A DNA stretch of 64,000 nt, taken from NCBI RefSeq assembly GCF_016820655.1, contig NZ_WSFT01000053.1:1-64000 (forward strand), in the 5' to 3' direction. Position 1 is the stretch's first letter, and every line of letters begins with the position of its first letter. This document shows, piece by piece, positions 35,143-42,906 of this stretch. The DNA comes from Anaeromonas frigoriresistens. Its GTDB lineage: Bacteria; Bacillota; Clostridia; Tissierellales; SIT17. The position numbers and the translations under genes are program-made. A model generated the notes under the pieces. The model ran no database searches. It saw nothing but the letters and a program-made list of their open reading frames with translations, and was not told the origin of the DNA.

Positions 35143-35180
35143 TATATTATTGTGAGTAAATAATATAAGGGGGAGTTTAA

Positions 35181-35777
35181 ATGTTGAAAAAAATGGAAAC
35201 AGCATTATTAGTTGTTGATATGCAATATGGTGGTGGGGCACCAGACGGGTCTTTAGTACAAATGTTGGATGTTGATGTAACAAAGCAAGAAGATATAGTA
35301 ACTCCTATGGTTAAATTAAAAGACTATTTTAATGAGAATGATATGCTAGTTGTCAATATCAAAACTGAGTATGATAAAGACTTTAATGACTGGAAAATGT
35401 TAGATGAAAGATTTGAAGTGAAAAAGTACAATCACTTTGTGAAAGGATCTAAAGATGCTGCAATTATACCACCTTTAGCACCTAGGGAAGATGAAGAATT
35501 GATAGTAAAGAACAGATGGAATGCATTTTTTAATACAAAGTTAGATGAATTATTAAAGGATCATAACATAAGTAATCTAATAATTGTGGGAGCTGCTACA
35601 GATGTTTGTGTATTAGAAACTTGTAGTTATGCATTTTCATTAAATTATAATTGTATTGTACCAATTGAAACAACAGCTTCATTTAGTCCTGAAAGAAAGA
35701 AGATGGGTTTAGAGATGCTTAGATTTGGAAGAAGCAAGGTAGTTAATGTTGAAGAAGTATATAATATGTTTCAGTAG
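35181..35777 (+). CDS. Isochorismatase-family cysteine hydrolase
   Basis: A 198-residue enzyme of the isochorismatase-like fold. The catalytic triad is visible: Asp in LLVVDMQYGG (about residue 13), Lys in IVKNRWNAF (about 111; the KxRxxAF motif) and Cys in GAATDVCVLET (about 145). Members hydrolyse amides such as nicotinamide or N-carbamoyl compounds, or vinyl ethers. The G-G-G-A-PDGS insertion after the Asp is unusual for nicotinamidases, so I do not assign a substrate. AAGGGGG ribosome binding site. Confidence 0.85.
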   Translation: MLKKMETALLVVDMQYGGGAPDGSLVQMLDVDVTKQEDIVTPMVKLKDYFNENDMLVVNIKTEYDKDFNDWKMLDERFEVKKYNHFVKGSKDAAIIPPLAPREDEELIVKNRWNAFFNTKLDELLKDHNISNLIIVGAATDVCVLETCSYAFSLNYNCIVPIETTASFSPERKKMGLEMLRFGRSKVVNVEEVYNMFQ

Positions 35778-35791
35778 TAAATAAATTCATG

Positions 35792-35841
35792 TTATAAGTA
35801 AATAGCCACGTATCTATAGATATGTGGCTATTTACTTATAA
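35792..35841. repeat. Long nearly perfect palindrome downstream of the hydrolase gene
   Basis: An arm of about 18 bases, TTATAAGTAAATAGCCAC, is mirrored after a short centre with one mismatch, for about 50 bases in all. No T-run follows, so termination by it is uncertain, though it lies between the hydrolase and the next lipoprotein gene as a terminator would. Confidence 0.7.
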
Positions 35842-35894
35842 TGACTTGAACTTTTATTTAAAGTTATTAATATTTATTTAGGAGGTTTCAAACA

Positions 35895-37034
35895 TTGAAA
35901 AAAGTTGTAGTTTTACTTTTTATTATGATTATTTCCCTTGCACTTATTGGTTGCAGTAAGCCTGCTCCTGAAAAGCCCATTGTTGAAGGGGTAGAAGAAG
36001 GAAAGATATATGGAGAGCCAATAGAGATTTCATTAAAGCAAAGAGAAGAAGACGTTCAATATAGATCAACTATAGATGGAGAAGAGTATGAACTTGGGAG
36101 TCCTTATGAAAAGGAAGGTGAACATACTTTAGTAATAGAAGCTACAAGGGATGAGAAATCAACCGAATTAGAAATTTCATTTGAGATTGACACTATACCT
36201 CCAGAGACACCATCAGTGGCAGGAATAGAAGAGAATAAAATCTATTTTAAAAGTGTTAAGATCAATGTTGAAAAAGTAGAGGGTGTAAGCTACAAAACTA
36301 CGATCGATGATAATGAATACGAATTAGGTTCTACTTTTGAAGAAGAGGGTGAACATGTTTTTAGGATAGTTGCTGTAAAGGAAAGAAATAATTTGAGTGT
36401 AGAGAAGGAAATTCCCTTTACTATTGATAATACTACTTATACTCAGAAAGAAGTAAATTACTTCACTGAGATTGCCCTTGGAGCCGAATATGGAGGCTCC
36501 CCCTATGTGAAAAAGTGGGTATCAGATGTAAGGATAAAAGTTGGTGGTAATCCAACTGAAAATGATTTGAAAAAACTTAGAGGAGTTGTAGGTGAACTGA
36601 ATGATATCATTCAAACAATAGAGCTTAGTATTGTAGAAGATAATGAAAATATTAATATGTACTTCGTGCCCCAAGGGGATTTTCGAGAGTATATTCCAGG
36701 GGCTGTAAAAGGCAATGTGGGCTATTTTACATATTATACAAAAGGGAAATTTGAAATAGATAGGGCTACTATTCTAATAGGTACCTTTGGAACAAACCAA
36801 AGGGACAGAAGTCATCTTATTATAGAAGAGGTAACCCAAGCACTAGGTATGGGAAAAGACTCACCAAAATATAAAGATAGTATCTTTCATGAGTATGAAG
36901 GTGAATCTTTAAATCAAGAATATTCTAAGTTAGATAAAAAAGTAATAGAGATACTTTATAGAGAAGATATAAGTCTAGGAATGGATAAGAATAAAGTGTT
37001 GGAAAGACTTAGTGAACGAATTGTTAGTGAATAA
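35895..37034 (+). CDS. Lipoprotein with two Ig-like repeats and a DUF2927 metalloprotease-like domain
   Basis: A 379-residue protein starting at TTG after GGAGGT. The signal peptide ends in a lipobox LIGC (about Cys 20). Two similar repeats follow at about residues 30-105 and 106-175. Each has G-x-E-E-x-K-IY, a TIDxxEYELGS core and EGEHxxxI-A, then a final F-x-ID; they are probably bacterial Ig-like domains. The C-terminal part (about 185-379) matches DUF2927, with IIEEVTQALGMGKDSP near residue 315 and the family's HxxEE-TQ-LG metalloprotease-like motif. Likely a surface-located binding or proteolytic protein. Confidence 0.75.
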   Translation: MKKVVVLLFIMIISLALIGCSKPAPEKPIVEGVEEGKIYGEPIEISLKQREEDVQYRSTIDGEEYELGSPYEKEGEHTLVIEATRDEKSTELEISFEIDTIPPETPSVAGIEENKIYFKSVKINVEKVEGVSYKTTIDDNEYELGSTFEEEGEHVFRIVAVKERNNLSVEKEIPFTIDNTTYTQKEVNYFTEIALGAEYGGSPYVKKWVSDVRIKVGGNPTENDLKKLRGVVGELNDIIQTIELSIVEDNENINMYFVPQGDFREYIPGAVKGNVGYFTYYTKGKFEIDRATILIGTFGTNQRDRSHLIIEEVTQALGMGKDSPKYKDSIFHEYEGESLNQEYSKLDKKVIEILYREDISLGMDKNKVLERLSERIVSE

Positions 37035-37038
37035 AATA

Positions 37039-37074
37039 AAAGGATATTAAAGGCATATGCCTCTAATATCCTTT
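37039..37074. terminator. Bidirectional terminator between convergent genes
   Basis: AAAGGATATTA pairs with TAATATCCTTT around a loop with the smaller palindrome GGCATATGCC. It serves the DUF2927 gene and the dehydrogenase gene. Confidence 0.8.
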
Positions 37075-38004
37075 CTCTATGTTTACCTTATTTATCAGAC
37101 CTTCATTATTAATATATCTTTTCATATTTTTATATATGGTATTGTATCTTCTTTCATTCCTCATCTCGGACATCCATGAGCTATGAGAAGTGATTATTAC
37201 ATTATCTAAGTCCCATAGTTCACTATTTTTAGGTAATGGTTCTTCTTCAAAAACATCTAATGCAGCTTTTTTGATTTGACCAGATTTTAGGGCTTTTATC
37301 ATATCCTTTTCATTAATTATACTACCTCTTGCTATATTTACTAAATAAACTCCATCCTTCATTTTATTAAAGGCTTCTTCGTCTATCATATGATGGGTAT
37401 CTTTGGTATAAGGGACTGAGATAATAACTACATCTGATTTTTTATATAGTGTTTCTATTTCTTCATTTGCATAGCATTTATCAAAGTACTCTACATCCCT
37501 ACCTTTAGTATTGAGGCCTAGTACTTCTACACCAAATCCCTGTAGTCTTTTAGCTGCTTCTTGGGCGATGGTACCTGTACCTACAAACCCTACTGTCTTA
37601 TTATATAATTCTAATATAGAGGTATCGATCTTCCACTTTTTATTTTTTTGATTTTCATATAATTCCTTACTATTTTTAAGCATCTCAAGAATCTTTAGTA
37701 CAATCCATTCTCCCATAGGGATACTATAACCACCTCTATTATTAGTAAGTATAATATTCTTTTCTTTTATTGTTTCTTTAGGTACTTGATCTATTCCTAT
37801 GCTAGATACTTGTATCCATTTTAAATTGTCTAATTTATTTATTTCTAAAGTTTCAAATGGATTATAGCATACTAATACATCAATATCCTTTATATCTTTG
37901 GTAACTTCAATTCCTTTTTCCTTTTTTACTATAATATCATATCCTAATTTTTCTATTCTTTTCATTTCCTCTTGTCCGTAATCATATGTAAAAAGTGCCT
38001 TCAA
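37063..38004 (-). CDS. D-isomer-specific 2-hydroxyacid dehydrogenase
   Basis: A 313-residue NAD-dependent enzyme. The NAD-binding GFVGTGTIAQEAAKRL lies near residue 138. Catalytic residues: Arg in VNIARGSII (about 222), Glu in DVFEEEPLP (about 251) and His in IITSHSSWMS (about 275). It reduces a 2-oxoacid to the D-2-hydroxyacid or does the reverse; exact substrate is not visible. The start is a TTG at 38004, eight bases after AGGAGG; GTG codons upstream overlap the ribosome binding site. Divergent from spoIIA. Confidence 0.88.
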   Translation of the reverse strand: MKALFTYDYGQEEMKRIEKLGYDIIVKKEKGIEVTKDIKDIDVLVCYNPFETLEINKLDNLKWIQVSSIGIDQVPKETIKEKNIILTNNRGGYSIPMGEWIVLKILEMLKNSKELYENQKNKKWKIDTSILELYNKTVGFVGTGTIAQEAAKRLQGFGVEVLGLNTKGRDVEYFDKCYANEEIETLYKKSDVVIISVPYTKDTHHMIDEEAFNKMKDGVYLVNIARGSIINEKDMIKALKSGQIKKAALDVFEEEPLPKNSELWDLDNVIITSHSSWMSEMRNERRYNTIYKNMKRYINNEGLINKVNIEKGY

Positions 38005-38134
38005 AAACACCACCTCCTATAATTATTATACCATTTGAATAGATAAATTAACTTTAATATTGATTTATTTATCATCTATATGCCAAAATACTACAAAACA
38101 AGCTAAAAGAATATAAAATAAGTCAGATTTCATT

Positions 38135-38162
38135 GAAGGGATATATATTATAATTAGAGAAT
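38135..38162 (+). promoter_or_regulatory. Sigma-H-like promoter of the spoIIA operon
   Basis: GAAGGGATA (38135-38143) and AGAGAAT (38156-38162), separated by 12 bases, match the sigma-H form RnAGGAWWW-N11-12-RnnGAAT except for one base. In B. subtilis spoIIA is transcribed by sigma-H under Spo0A control; I saw no clear Spo0A box here. Confidence 0.7.
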
Positions 38163-38198
38163 AAGAAAACTAGCAACAAAAATAGGAGGGAAAAAATA

Positions 38199-38534
38199 GT
38201 GAATATAAAATTTAATAATCAAAAAAATACTTTATTTGTTGATTTGAATGGTGAACTAGATCATCATAATGCCCAAAAAATAAGAGAAAAGATTGATTCC
38301 CATATTAATGAGAATGGATATAAGAATATATCTCTTAACCTCCAAGGATTGAATTTCATGGACAGTTCAGGAATTGGTCTAATAATGGGGAGATATAAGC
38401 TAGTAAATGAATTAGGGGGAACTGTTTTTCTCACTAATGTAAATCCTAGAGTAGCAAAAATTCTGGATATGTCGGGAATACATAAGTTAGTTGATGTTTA
38501 TGATTCTGAAGAAGAAGTCCTACAACATTTATAA
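38199..38534 (+). CDS. spoIIAA: Anti-anti-sigma factor SpoIIAA
   Basis: A 111-residue STAS-domain protein. NLQGLNFMDSSGIGLIMGRY (residues 48-67) holds the phosphorylatable Ser in MDSSGIGL, dephosphorylated in the forespore by SpoIIE so that it can sequester SpoIIAB. GELDHHNAQKIREKID is the typical N-terminal helix-strand. Starts at GTG after AGGAGG. First gene of spoIIAA-AB-sigF, 15 bases before spoIIAB. Confidence 0.95.
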   Translation: MNIKFNNQKNTLFVDLNGELDHHNAQKIREKIDSHINENGYKNISLNLQGLNFMDSSGIGLIMGRYKLVNELGGTVFLTNVNPRVAKILDMSGIHKLVDVYDSEEEVLQHL

Positions 38535-38549
38535 AGGGGAGTTAAAAAA

Positions 38550-38987
38550 ATGAAGGATAACACGATGAAATTAGAAATACCTAGTAAATCTCAAAATGAG
38601 GCATTTGCAAGAGTTGTTGTTGCTTCTTTTGCATCTCAGCTAGATCCAACAATAGAAGAGCTAGCAGATATTAAAACTGCTGTTTCGGAAGCCGTTACAA
38701 ATGCAATAATTCATGGTTATGAAAATAGAATTGAAAAGATCATCATTGAATGCAATATTATAGGAAACAGGTTGGAAATAATAATAGAAGACTTTGGTAC
38801 TGGTATATCAAATATCGAAGAAGCAATGGAACCTTTCTATACATCTAGACCAGAATTAGAAAGATCAGGAATGGGATTTACTGTGATGGAAACTTTTATG
38901 GATAACCTTGAGATTTTTTCTGAAGAGAATAAAGGAACTAGGATAAAAATGGTAAAAGAATTCAATAAAATATCTTTCGAGGAGTAG
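38550..38987 (+). CDS. spoIIAB: Anti-sigma F factor / serine kinase SpoIIAB
   Basis: A 145-residue GHKL-fold kinase. The N box is [20 protein letters not shown] (residues 44-63), the G boxes are [15 protein letters not shown] (about 86) and [11 protein letters not shown] (about 111). It binds and inactivates SigF and phosphorylates SpoIIAA on serine. Ribosome binding site AAGGGG. Ends 6 bases before sigF, consistent with co-translation in one operon. Confidence 0.96.
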   Translation: MKDNTMKLEIPSKSQNEAFARVVVASFASQLDPTIEELADIKTAVSEAVTNAIIHGYENRIEKIIIECNIIGNRLEIIIEDFGTGISNIEEAMEPFYTSRPELERSGMGFTVMETFMDNLEIFSEENKGTRIKMVKEFNKISFEE

Positions 38988-38993
38988 AGATTT

Positions 38994-39761
38994 ATGGAAT
39001 CTTCTAATGCTCAAAACAAAAGTCATGACTTATTAAGTCATGAAAAAACAATCGAACTAATTTTGAAAGCTCAAGGTGGAGACGGAAATGCTCAAGATAT
39101 TTTAGTGAATCATAATCTAGGGCTTATTCGAAGTGTAATAAAAAAGTTCTCTAACAGAGGATATGAGTCTGAGGATATATTTCAATTAGGCTCAATTGGA
39201 CTCATAAAAGCAATTCAAAAATTTGATACTAGCTATAATGTGAAATTTTCTACTTATGCTGTTCCTATGATAATAGGAGAGATAAGGAGATTTTTAAGAG
39301 ATGATGGTATTATAAAGGTAAGTAGATCATTGAAACAAACTGCCAATAAGGTTAAACAGAGTAAAGAAAGACTTTCTAAGCAATATGGACGAGAACCTAC
39401 CATCCAAGAGATATCTGATGAGATAAAGGTGGATAAAGAAGAGATCGTCATGGCATTAGAGTCAAACTACTCTCCAGAGTATTTATATGATGTTATTCAT
39501 CAAAATGATGGATCACCTATACATTTGATAGATAAACTTGAAGATGAGGCTCCAGGTGATTTTGAAATAGTTGATAAGATTACCTTAAAAGAATCAATAA
39601 GAAAATTAGAGCCTAGAGAAAGGCAGATAATTATATTAAGATATTTTAAAGATCAAACTCAAACTGAAATAGCTAAAAAAATGGGTATTTCTCAAGTTCA
39701 GGTCTCACGAATAGAAAAAAGAATATTAAATGATTTAAAGGATGATTTAATGAAGGCATAG
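38994..39761 (+). CDS. sigF: Forespore-specific sigma factor SigF
   Basis: A 255-residue sigma-70 family factor without region 1. Region 2 contains NLGLIRSVIKKFSNRGYE and ESEDIFQLGSIGLIKAIQKFD (about residues 44-72 together); the -10 binding segment is KFSTYAVPMIIGEIRRFLRD. Region 3 is KVSRSLKQTANKVKQSKE, and region 4 has the helix-turn-helix QTEIAKKMGISQVQVSRIEK (about 219). It is the first compartment-specific sigma of sporulation. GAGGAG ribosome binding site. A terminator overlaps its stop codon. Confidence 0.95.
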   Translation: MESSNAQNKSHDLLSHEKTIELILKAQGGDGNAQDILVNHNLGLIRSVIKKFSNRGYESEDIFQLGSIGLIKAIQKFDTSYNVKFSTYAVPMIIGEIRRFLRDDGIIKVSRSLKQTANKVKQSKERLSKQYGREPTIQEISDEIKVDKEEIVMALESNYSPEYLYDVIHQNDGSPIHLIDKLEDEAPGDFEIVDKITLKESIRKLEPRERQIIILRYFKDQTQTEIAKKMGISQVQVSRIEKRILNDLKDDLMKA

Positions 39762-39780
39762 TTTATGTCTTCATTTTTTT
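39750..39780 (+). terminator. Intrinsic terminator at the end of sigF
   Basis: ATGAAGGCATA (39750-39760) pairs with TATGTCTTCAT (39764-39774), one mismatch, followed by seven T. The stem includes the last codons and the stop of sigF, so the spoIIA and spoVA operons are separately transcribed. Confidence 0.8.
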
Positions 39781-39809
39781 GCATTAAAAACACCAAATTG
39801 CAAATAATA
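39781..39809 (+). promoter_or_regulatory. Sigma-F/G-like promoter of the spoVA operon
   Basis: GCATT at 39781-39785 and AATAATA at 39803-39809 with a 17-base spacer match the forespore form GMATR-N17-18-CATWHTA closely. It lies between the sigF terminator and the first spoVA-region gene, as expected for sigma-G control of spoVA. Confidence 0.55.
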
Positions 39810-39831
39810 ATTAAAACTGGAGATGTGATAT

Positions 39832-39966
39832 ATGAAAAATTTTTATAGAAATGTTTTAATTATAATATTATTTTTATTATTATTTAGTTTTTTATATTTT
39901 CTATATGAAAATAACAATTCTTATAATGAAAAGCCTAGTGGTTCAACTCTGGTTATGGTTAATTAA
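39832..39966 (+). CDS. Small single-helix membrane protein before spoVAA
   Basis: A 44-residue reading frame with GGAG before its ATG. After a basic start (MKNFYRN) comes one strong membrane helix (residues 8-25) and a polar outside tail (YENNNSYNEKPSGSTLVMVN). Its stop TAA (39964-39966) touches the ribosome binding site of spoVAA, so the two are probably translationally coupled. I do not recognise it; it might be the remnant of a longer gene. The coding case rests on the ribosome binding site and the clean hydrophobic profile. Confidence 0.5.
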   Translation: MKNFYRNVLIIILFLLLFSFLYFLYENNNSYNEKPSGSTLVMVN

Positions 39967-39979
39967 GGGGTGGTTTATT

Positions 39980-40600
39980 ATTAATAATAAAGAATTGTTT
40001 TTACAAATTGAACCTAAAGTAACAATGAAACCAAATTCAAAGATAAAATTAAAGGATGTAGCATCAGCATTTTCTGAAGATAAAGGATTTCAAATAAGAA
40101 TAGAAGATTTGCATGTGGGAGAAGTGGGGAACTATGACAAAAATCAGGTTATCTCCTTAATCTCTTTAATCAAAAAAATTAAAGAGATTGATAGGGATGT
40201 AAATATAACAGTTTTTGGATCCCCTGAAATATTGATTAATATAACAAATGATAAAAAAGAAATAAGTATCTTGAAATTTTTAAAAATAGGAGTTATTTCA
40301 TTGTTATTATTTTTTGGTGCTGCAATAGCAATAATCAATTTTCATGATGATGTAAATATGGAGGATAGTTTAGAAGATATTAATTATATAGTTACTGGGG
40401 AGAGGGAAATAAGTCCTCTTTATCTAAAAGTACCATATTCATTGGGATTAGGAGTGGGAATGGTAACTTTTTTTAATAGATTATTAAGAAAGAAAAATAA
40501 AAATGAGCCCAGTCCATTAGAACTTGAGATGCATTCCTATAAAAAAAATATTGATGATTATATTCTAGATATAACTAAACATAATAAAAAAGGAAACTAG
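39980..40600 (+). CDS. spoVAA: Stage V sporulation protein AA (apparent AUU start)
   Basis: About 206 residues, the usual SpoVAA length. The N-terminal domain (ELFLQIEPKVTMKPNSKIKL, then KDVASAF) and the C-terminal membrane part (AAIAIINFHDDVNMEDSLED, then IVTGEREISPLYLKVPYSLG and NEPSPLELEMHSYK) match family members. Between the ribosome binding site AAGGGGTGG (39965-39973) and the conserved start no ATG/GTG/TTG lies at a proper distance. ATT at 39980 is 6 bases after it and would give M-N-N-K-E-L. In-frame ATGs at 39905 and 39926 lack ribosome binding sites and would add a foreign tail. The protein helps the spore take up dipicolinic acid. Confidence 0.85.
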   Translation: MNNKELFLQIEPKVTMKPNSKIKLKDVASAFSEDKGFQIRIEDLHVGEVGNYDKNQVISLISLIKKIKEIDRDVNITVFGSPEILINITNDKKEISILKFLKIGVISLLLFFGAAIAIINFHDDVNMEDSLEDINYIVTGEREISPLYLKVPYSLGLGVGMVTFFNRLLRKKNKNEPSPLELEMHSYKKNIDDYILDITKHNKKGN

Positions 40601-40608
40601 GTGAAGCT

Positions 40609-41028
40609 ATGTATAGATATATACTACTTATAATAATTGGAATTGCTGGAGGGATTACTGTTGGTACAGCCATAGCATCTTTTTTAACTTTATTAGATTT
40701 GGTACCAAGATTAGCCCAGGTAAGCGATTCTTCAAATCTAATAGTTTTTTATGAAAGGGTATTAGTATCTTCAGTAGTACTTATAACAGTAGTTGAATTT
40801 TTTTATATTTCAATATTTAGCTCTAAGCTATTACTTATACCTATTGGAGTACTTTTAGGGGCATTTATTGGACTTTTAGCTGCAGCTTTAGCTGAAGTAT
40901 TAAATGTTATACCTGTATTGGAGAAGAGATTTAAACTAGGGGATCTTGTACATATACCTGTTTTAGCTATTTCTCTAGGAAAGGTTATTGGATCTTTGTT
41001 AGATTGGTTAATCTTAGATAAATTATAA
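40609..41028 (+). CDS. spoVAB: Stage V sporulation protein AB
   Basis: A 139-residue membrane protein with about four helices. Glycine-rich first helix (IIGIAGGITVGTAIASFLTL), LDLVPRLAQ after it, and GALIGLL/AEVLNVIPVLEKRF in the third part match SpoVAB. Part of the membrane channel complex that moves Ca-dipicolinate in sporulation and germination. AGGTGA ribosome binding site, 8 bases from spoVAA. Confidence 0.9.
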   Translation: MYRYILLIIIGIAGGITVGTAIASFLTLLDLVPRLAQVSDSSNLIVFYERVLVSSVVLITVVEFFYISIFSSKLLLIPIGVLLGAFIGLLAAALAEVLNVIPVLEKRFKLGDLVHIPVLAISLGKVIGSLLDWLILDKL

Positions 41029-41052
41029 TGATTTGATGAAAGGATGACAGTT

Positions 41053-41496
41053 ATGAAAAATATAAACAATAAAGAATATAGTAAATACGTTGATAAGAAA
41101 GTACCTAAGCCAGACTATTTGAAGAATTCGATAAAGGCATTTTTTGTAGGAGGATTGATATGCATTTTAGGGCAATGGCTTACAAATTATTTTACTTCTA
41201 AAGGGTTAAGTAAAGGAGATGTAGCTACAGCAACCCCGATTATTCTTGTGTTTTTAGGAGCCTTTTTTACTGGATTAGGATTATATGATAAACTTGGTAA
41301 ATTTGCTGGGGCTGGATCTATTGTTCCTATCACAGGATTTGCTAATTCTATAGTGTCTCCAGCAATGGAATATAAAAGGGAAGGTTATGTATTTGGAGTA
41401 GCTGCTAGAATGTTTAATATAGCTGGACCTGTACTAGTATATGGATATGGTTCTTCGGTAATATATGCACTGATATATTATTTAGTAACTAAGTAG
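41053..41496 (+). CDS. spoVAC: Stage V sporulation protein AC
   Basis: A 147-residue integral membrane protein. The N-terminal cytoplasmic NKEYSKYVDKKVPKPDYLKN and the helices with FFVGGLICILGQWLTNYF, GLYDKLGKFAGAGSIVPITG and FANSIVSPAMEYKREGYVFG are the conserved SpoVAC signature. SpoVAC is thought to be the mechanosensitive pore of the Ca-dipicolinate channel. ATG 41053 has AAAGGATGA; an ATG at 41044 overlaps it. Confidence 0.95.
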   Translation: MKNINNKEYSKYVDKKVPKPDYLKNSIKAFFVGGLICILGQWLTNYFTSKGLSKGDVATATPIILVFLGAFFTGLGLYDKLGKFAGAGSIVPITGFANSIVSPAMEYKREGYVFGVAARMFNIAGPVLVYGYGSSVIYALIYYLVTK

Positions 41497-41508
41497 GAGG
41501 AATATAAG

Positions 41509-42537
41509 ATGGCTATTAAAAAAATGGGAGCTCAAACGGTGAAGTTATTGAATCCACCTTCTATAGTATCCACTGGAACAATAGTAGGACCAAAAGAAGG
41601 AGAGGGACCTTTAAAGGAATATTTTGACGTAATAATTGAGGATGACCTATTTGGAGAAGATTCTTGGGAAAAGAGTGAATCCAAATTACAAAAAGAAGCT
41701 ATTAAAAATGCTCTAGATAAAATAAGCTTTCCATTAAATAAAATTGATTATATTTTTGGAGGAGATCTTTTAAATCAAATCATAGCTTCAGGATTTTCAG
41801 CTAGGGATTTACAAATTCCTTTCTTTGGACTATATGGAGCATGTTCTACAATGTCAGAATCATTAAGCTTAGGAGCAATGATTGTAGATGGTGGATATGC
41901 AGATAAAGTAATCTGTGTAACATCAAGTCACTTTAGTACGGCAGAAAGACAATTTAGATTCCCTTTAGAATTAGGGAATCAAAGACCTCTTACAGCTCAA
42001 TGGACTGTTACAGGATCTGGAGCATCAATTGTTTCCTCTGAAGGTAATGGTCCCTATATCACCCATATAACTACCGGGAAAATTATAGATCCTGGAATTA
42101 AAGATGCTAATAATATGGGAGCAGCTATGGCCCCAGCGGCTGCAGATACAATAATAAGTCATTTTAAAGACACAGGATTCACTTTAGATGATTATGATTA
42201 TATAGTCACAGGAGATTTAGCAACTATAGGTAAAGAAATATTGCTTGATTTAGCTAAAGAAGAAGGGTTAGACTTAACTGAAAAGCATAGAGACTGTGGG
42301 TTAGAGATATTTAACAATGAAAAACAAGATACCCATGCAGGAGGAAGTGGATGTGGATGCTCCGCCTCTGTATTTAATGGATACTTCTATAATTTATTAG
42401 AGAATGGAAAAATAAATAGAATCCTATTAGTTTCTACTGGAGCCCTACATTCTCCAACTAGTGCTCAACAGGGAGAGTCAATTCCAGGTATAGCTCATGC
42501 AGTAAGTGTTTGTACTAGTTTAGGGAAGGAGGGTTAA
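41509..42537 (+). CDS. spoVAD: Stage V sporulation protein AD
   Basis: A 342-residue soluble protein with a thiolase-like fold that binds dipicolinic acid. LYGACSTMSESLSLGAMIV (about residues 108-126) has the equivalent of the thiolase active-site Cys. HFSTAERQFRFPLELGNQRP (about 144) and GGSGCGCSASVFNGYFYN (about 281) are the other hallmarks. It sits on the membrane with SpoVAC and SpoVAEb. AGGAGGA ribosome binding site; next gene starts one base after its stop. Confidence 0.96.
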   Translation: MAIKKMGAQTVKLLNPPSIVSTGTIVGPKEGEGPLKEYFDVIIEDDLFGEDSWEKSESKLQKEAIKNALDKISFPLNKIDYIFGGDLLNQIIASGFSARDLQIPFFGLYGACSTMSESLSLGAMIVDGGYADKVICVTSSHFSTAERQFRFPLELGNQRPLTAQWTVTGSGASIVSSEGNGPYITHITTGKIIDPGIKDANNMGAAMAPAAADTIISHFKDTGFTLDDYDYIVTGDLATIGKEILLDLAKEEGLDLTEKHRDCGLEIFNNEKQDTHAGGSGCGCSASVFNGYFYNLLENGKINRILLVSTGALHSPTSAQQGESIPGIAHAVSVCTSLGKEG

Positions 42538-42538
42538 A

Positions 42539-42895
42539 ATGGATTATATTAAAGCTTTTATAGTAGGTGGACTGATATGTGTTATTGGCCAACTTCTTAT
42601 GGATGGTACTAAATTAACCCCTGCCCATGTACTGGTTAGCTTTGTAACCTCTGGTGTTATTTTAACAGCTATTGGAATATATGAGCCTATAGTAAATTTT
42701 GGTGGAGCAGGAGCCACTGTACCTTTGCCTGGTTTTGGATATGCACTAGCAAAAGGGGCAGTGAAAGCAGTAAAAGAATCCGGGGTTATTGGTATTTTTA
42801 CTGGTGGAGTAATAGCTACTGCAGGAGGAGTTGCAGCAGCAATTGTTTTTGGATATATTATGGCAGTAATATTTGACCCTAAAACTAAAAGTTAA
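42539..42895 (+). CDS. spoVAEB: Stage V sporulation protein AEb
   Basis: A 118-residue membrane protein. It resembles SpoVAC in its opening (AFIVGGLICVIGQLLMD) and in GGAGATVPLPGFGYALAKGA (about residues 57-76). This is the membrane half of SpoVAE in B. subtilis naming (SpoVAEb). It forms part of the DPA channel. GGAGGG ribosome binding site lies within the end of spoVAD. Confidence 0.92.
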   Translation: MDYIKAFIVGGLICVIGQLLMDGTKLTPAHVLVSFVTSGVILTAIGIYEPIVNFGGAGATVPLPGFGYALAKGAVKAVKESGVIGIFTGGVIATAGGVAAAIVFGYIMAVIFDPKTKS

Positions 42896-42906
42896 GGAAT
42901 GATTAT

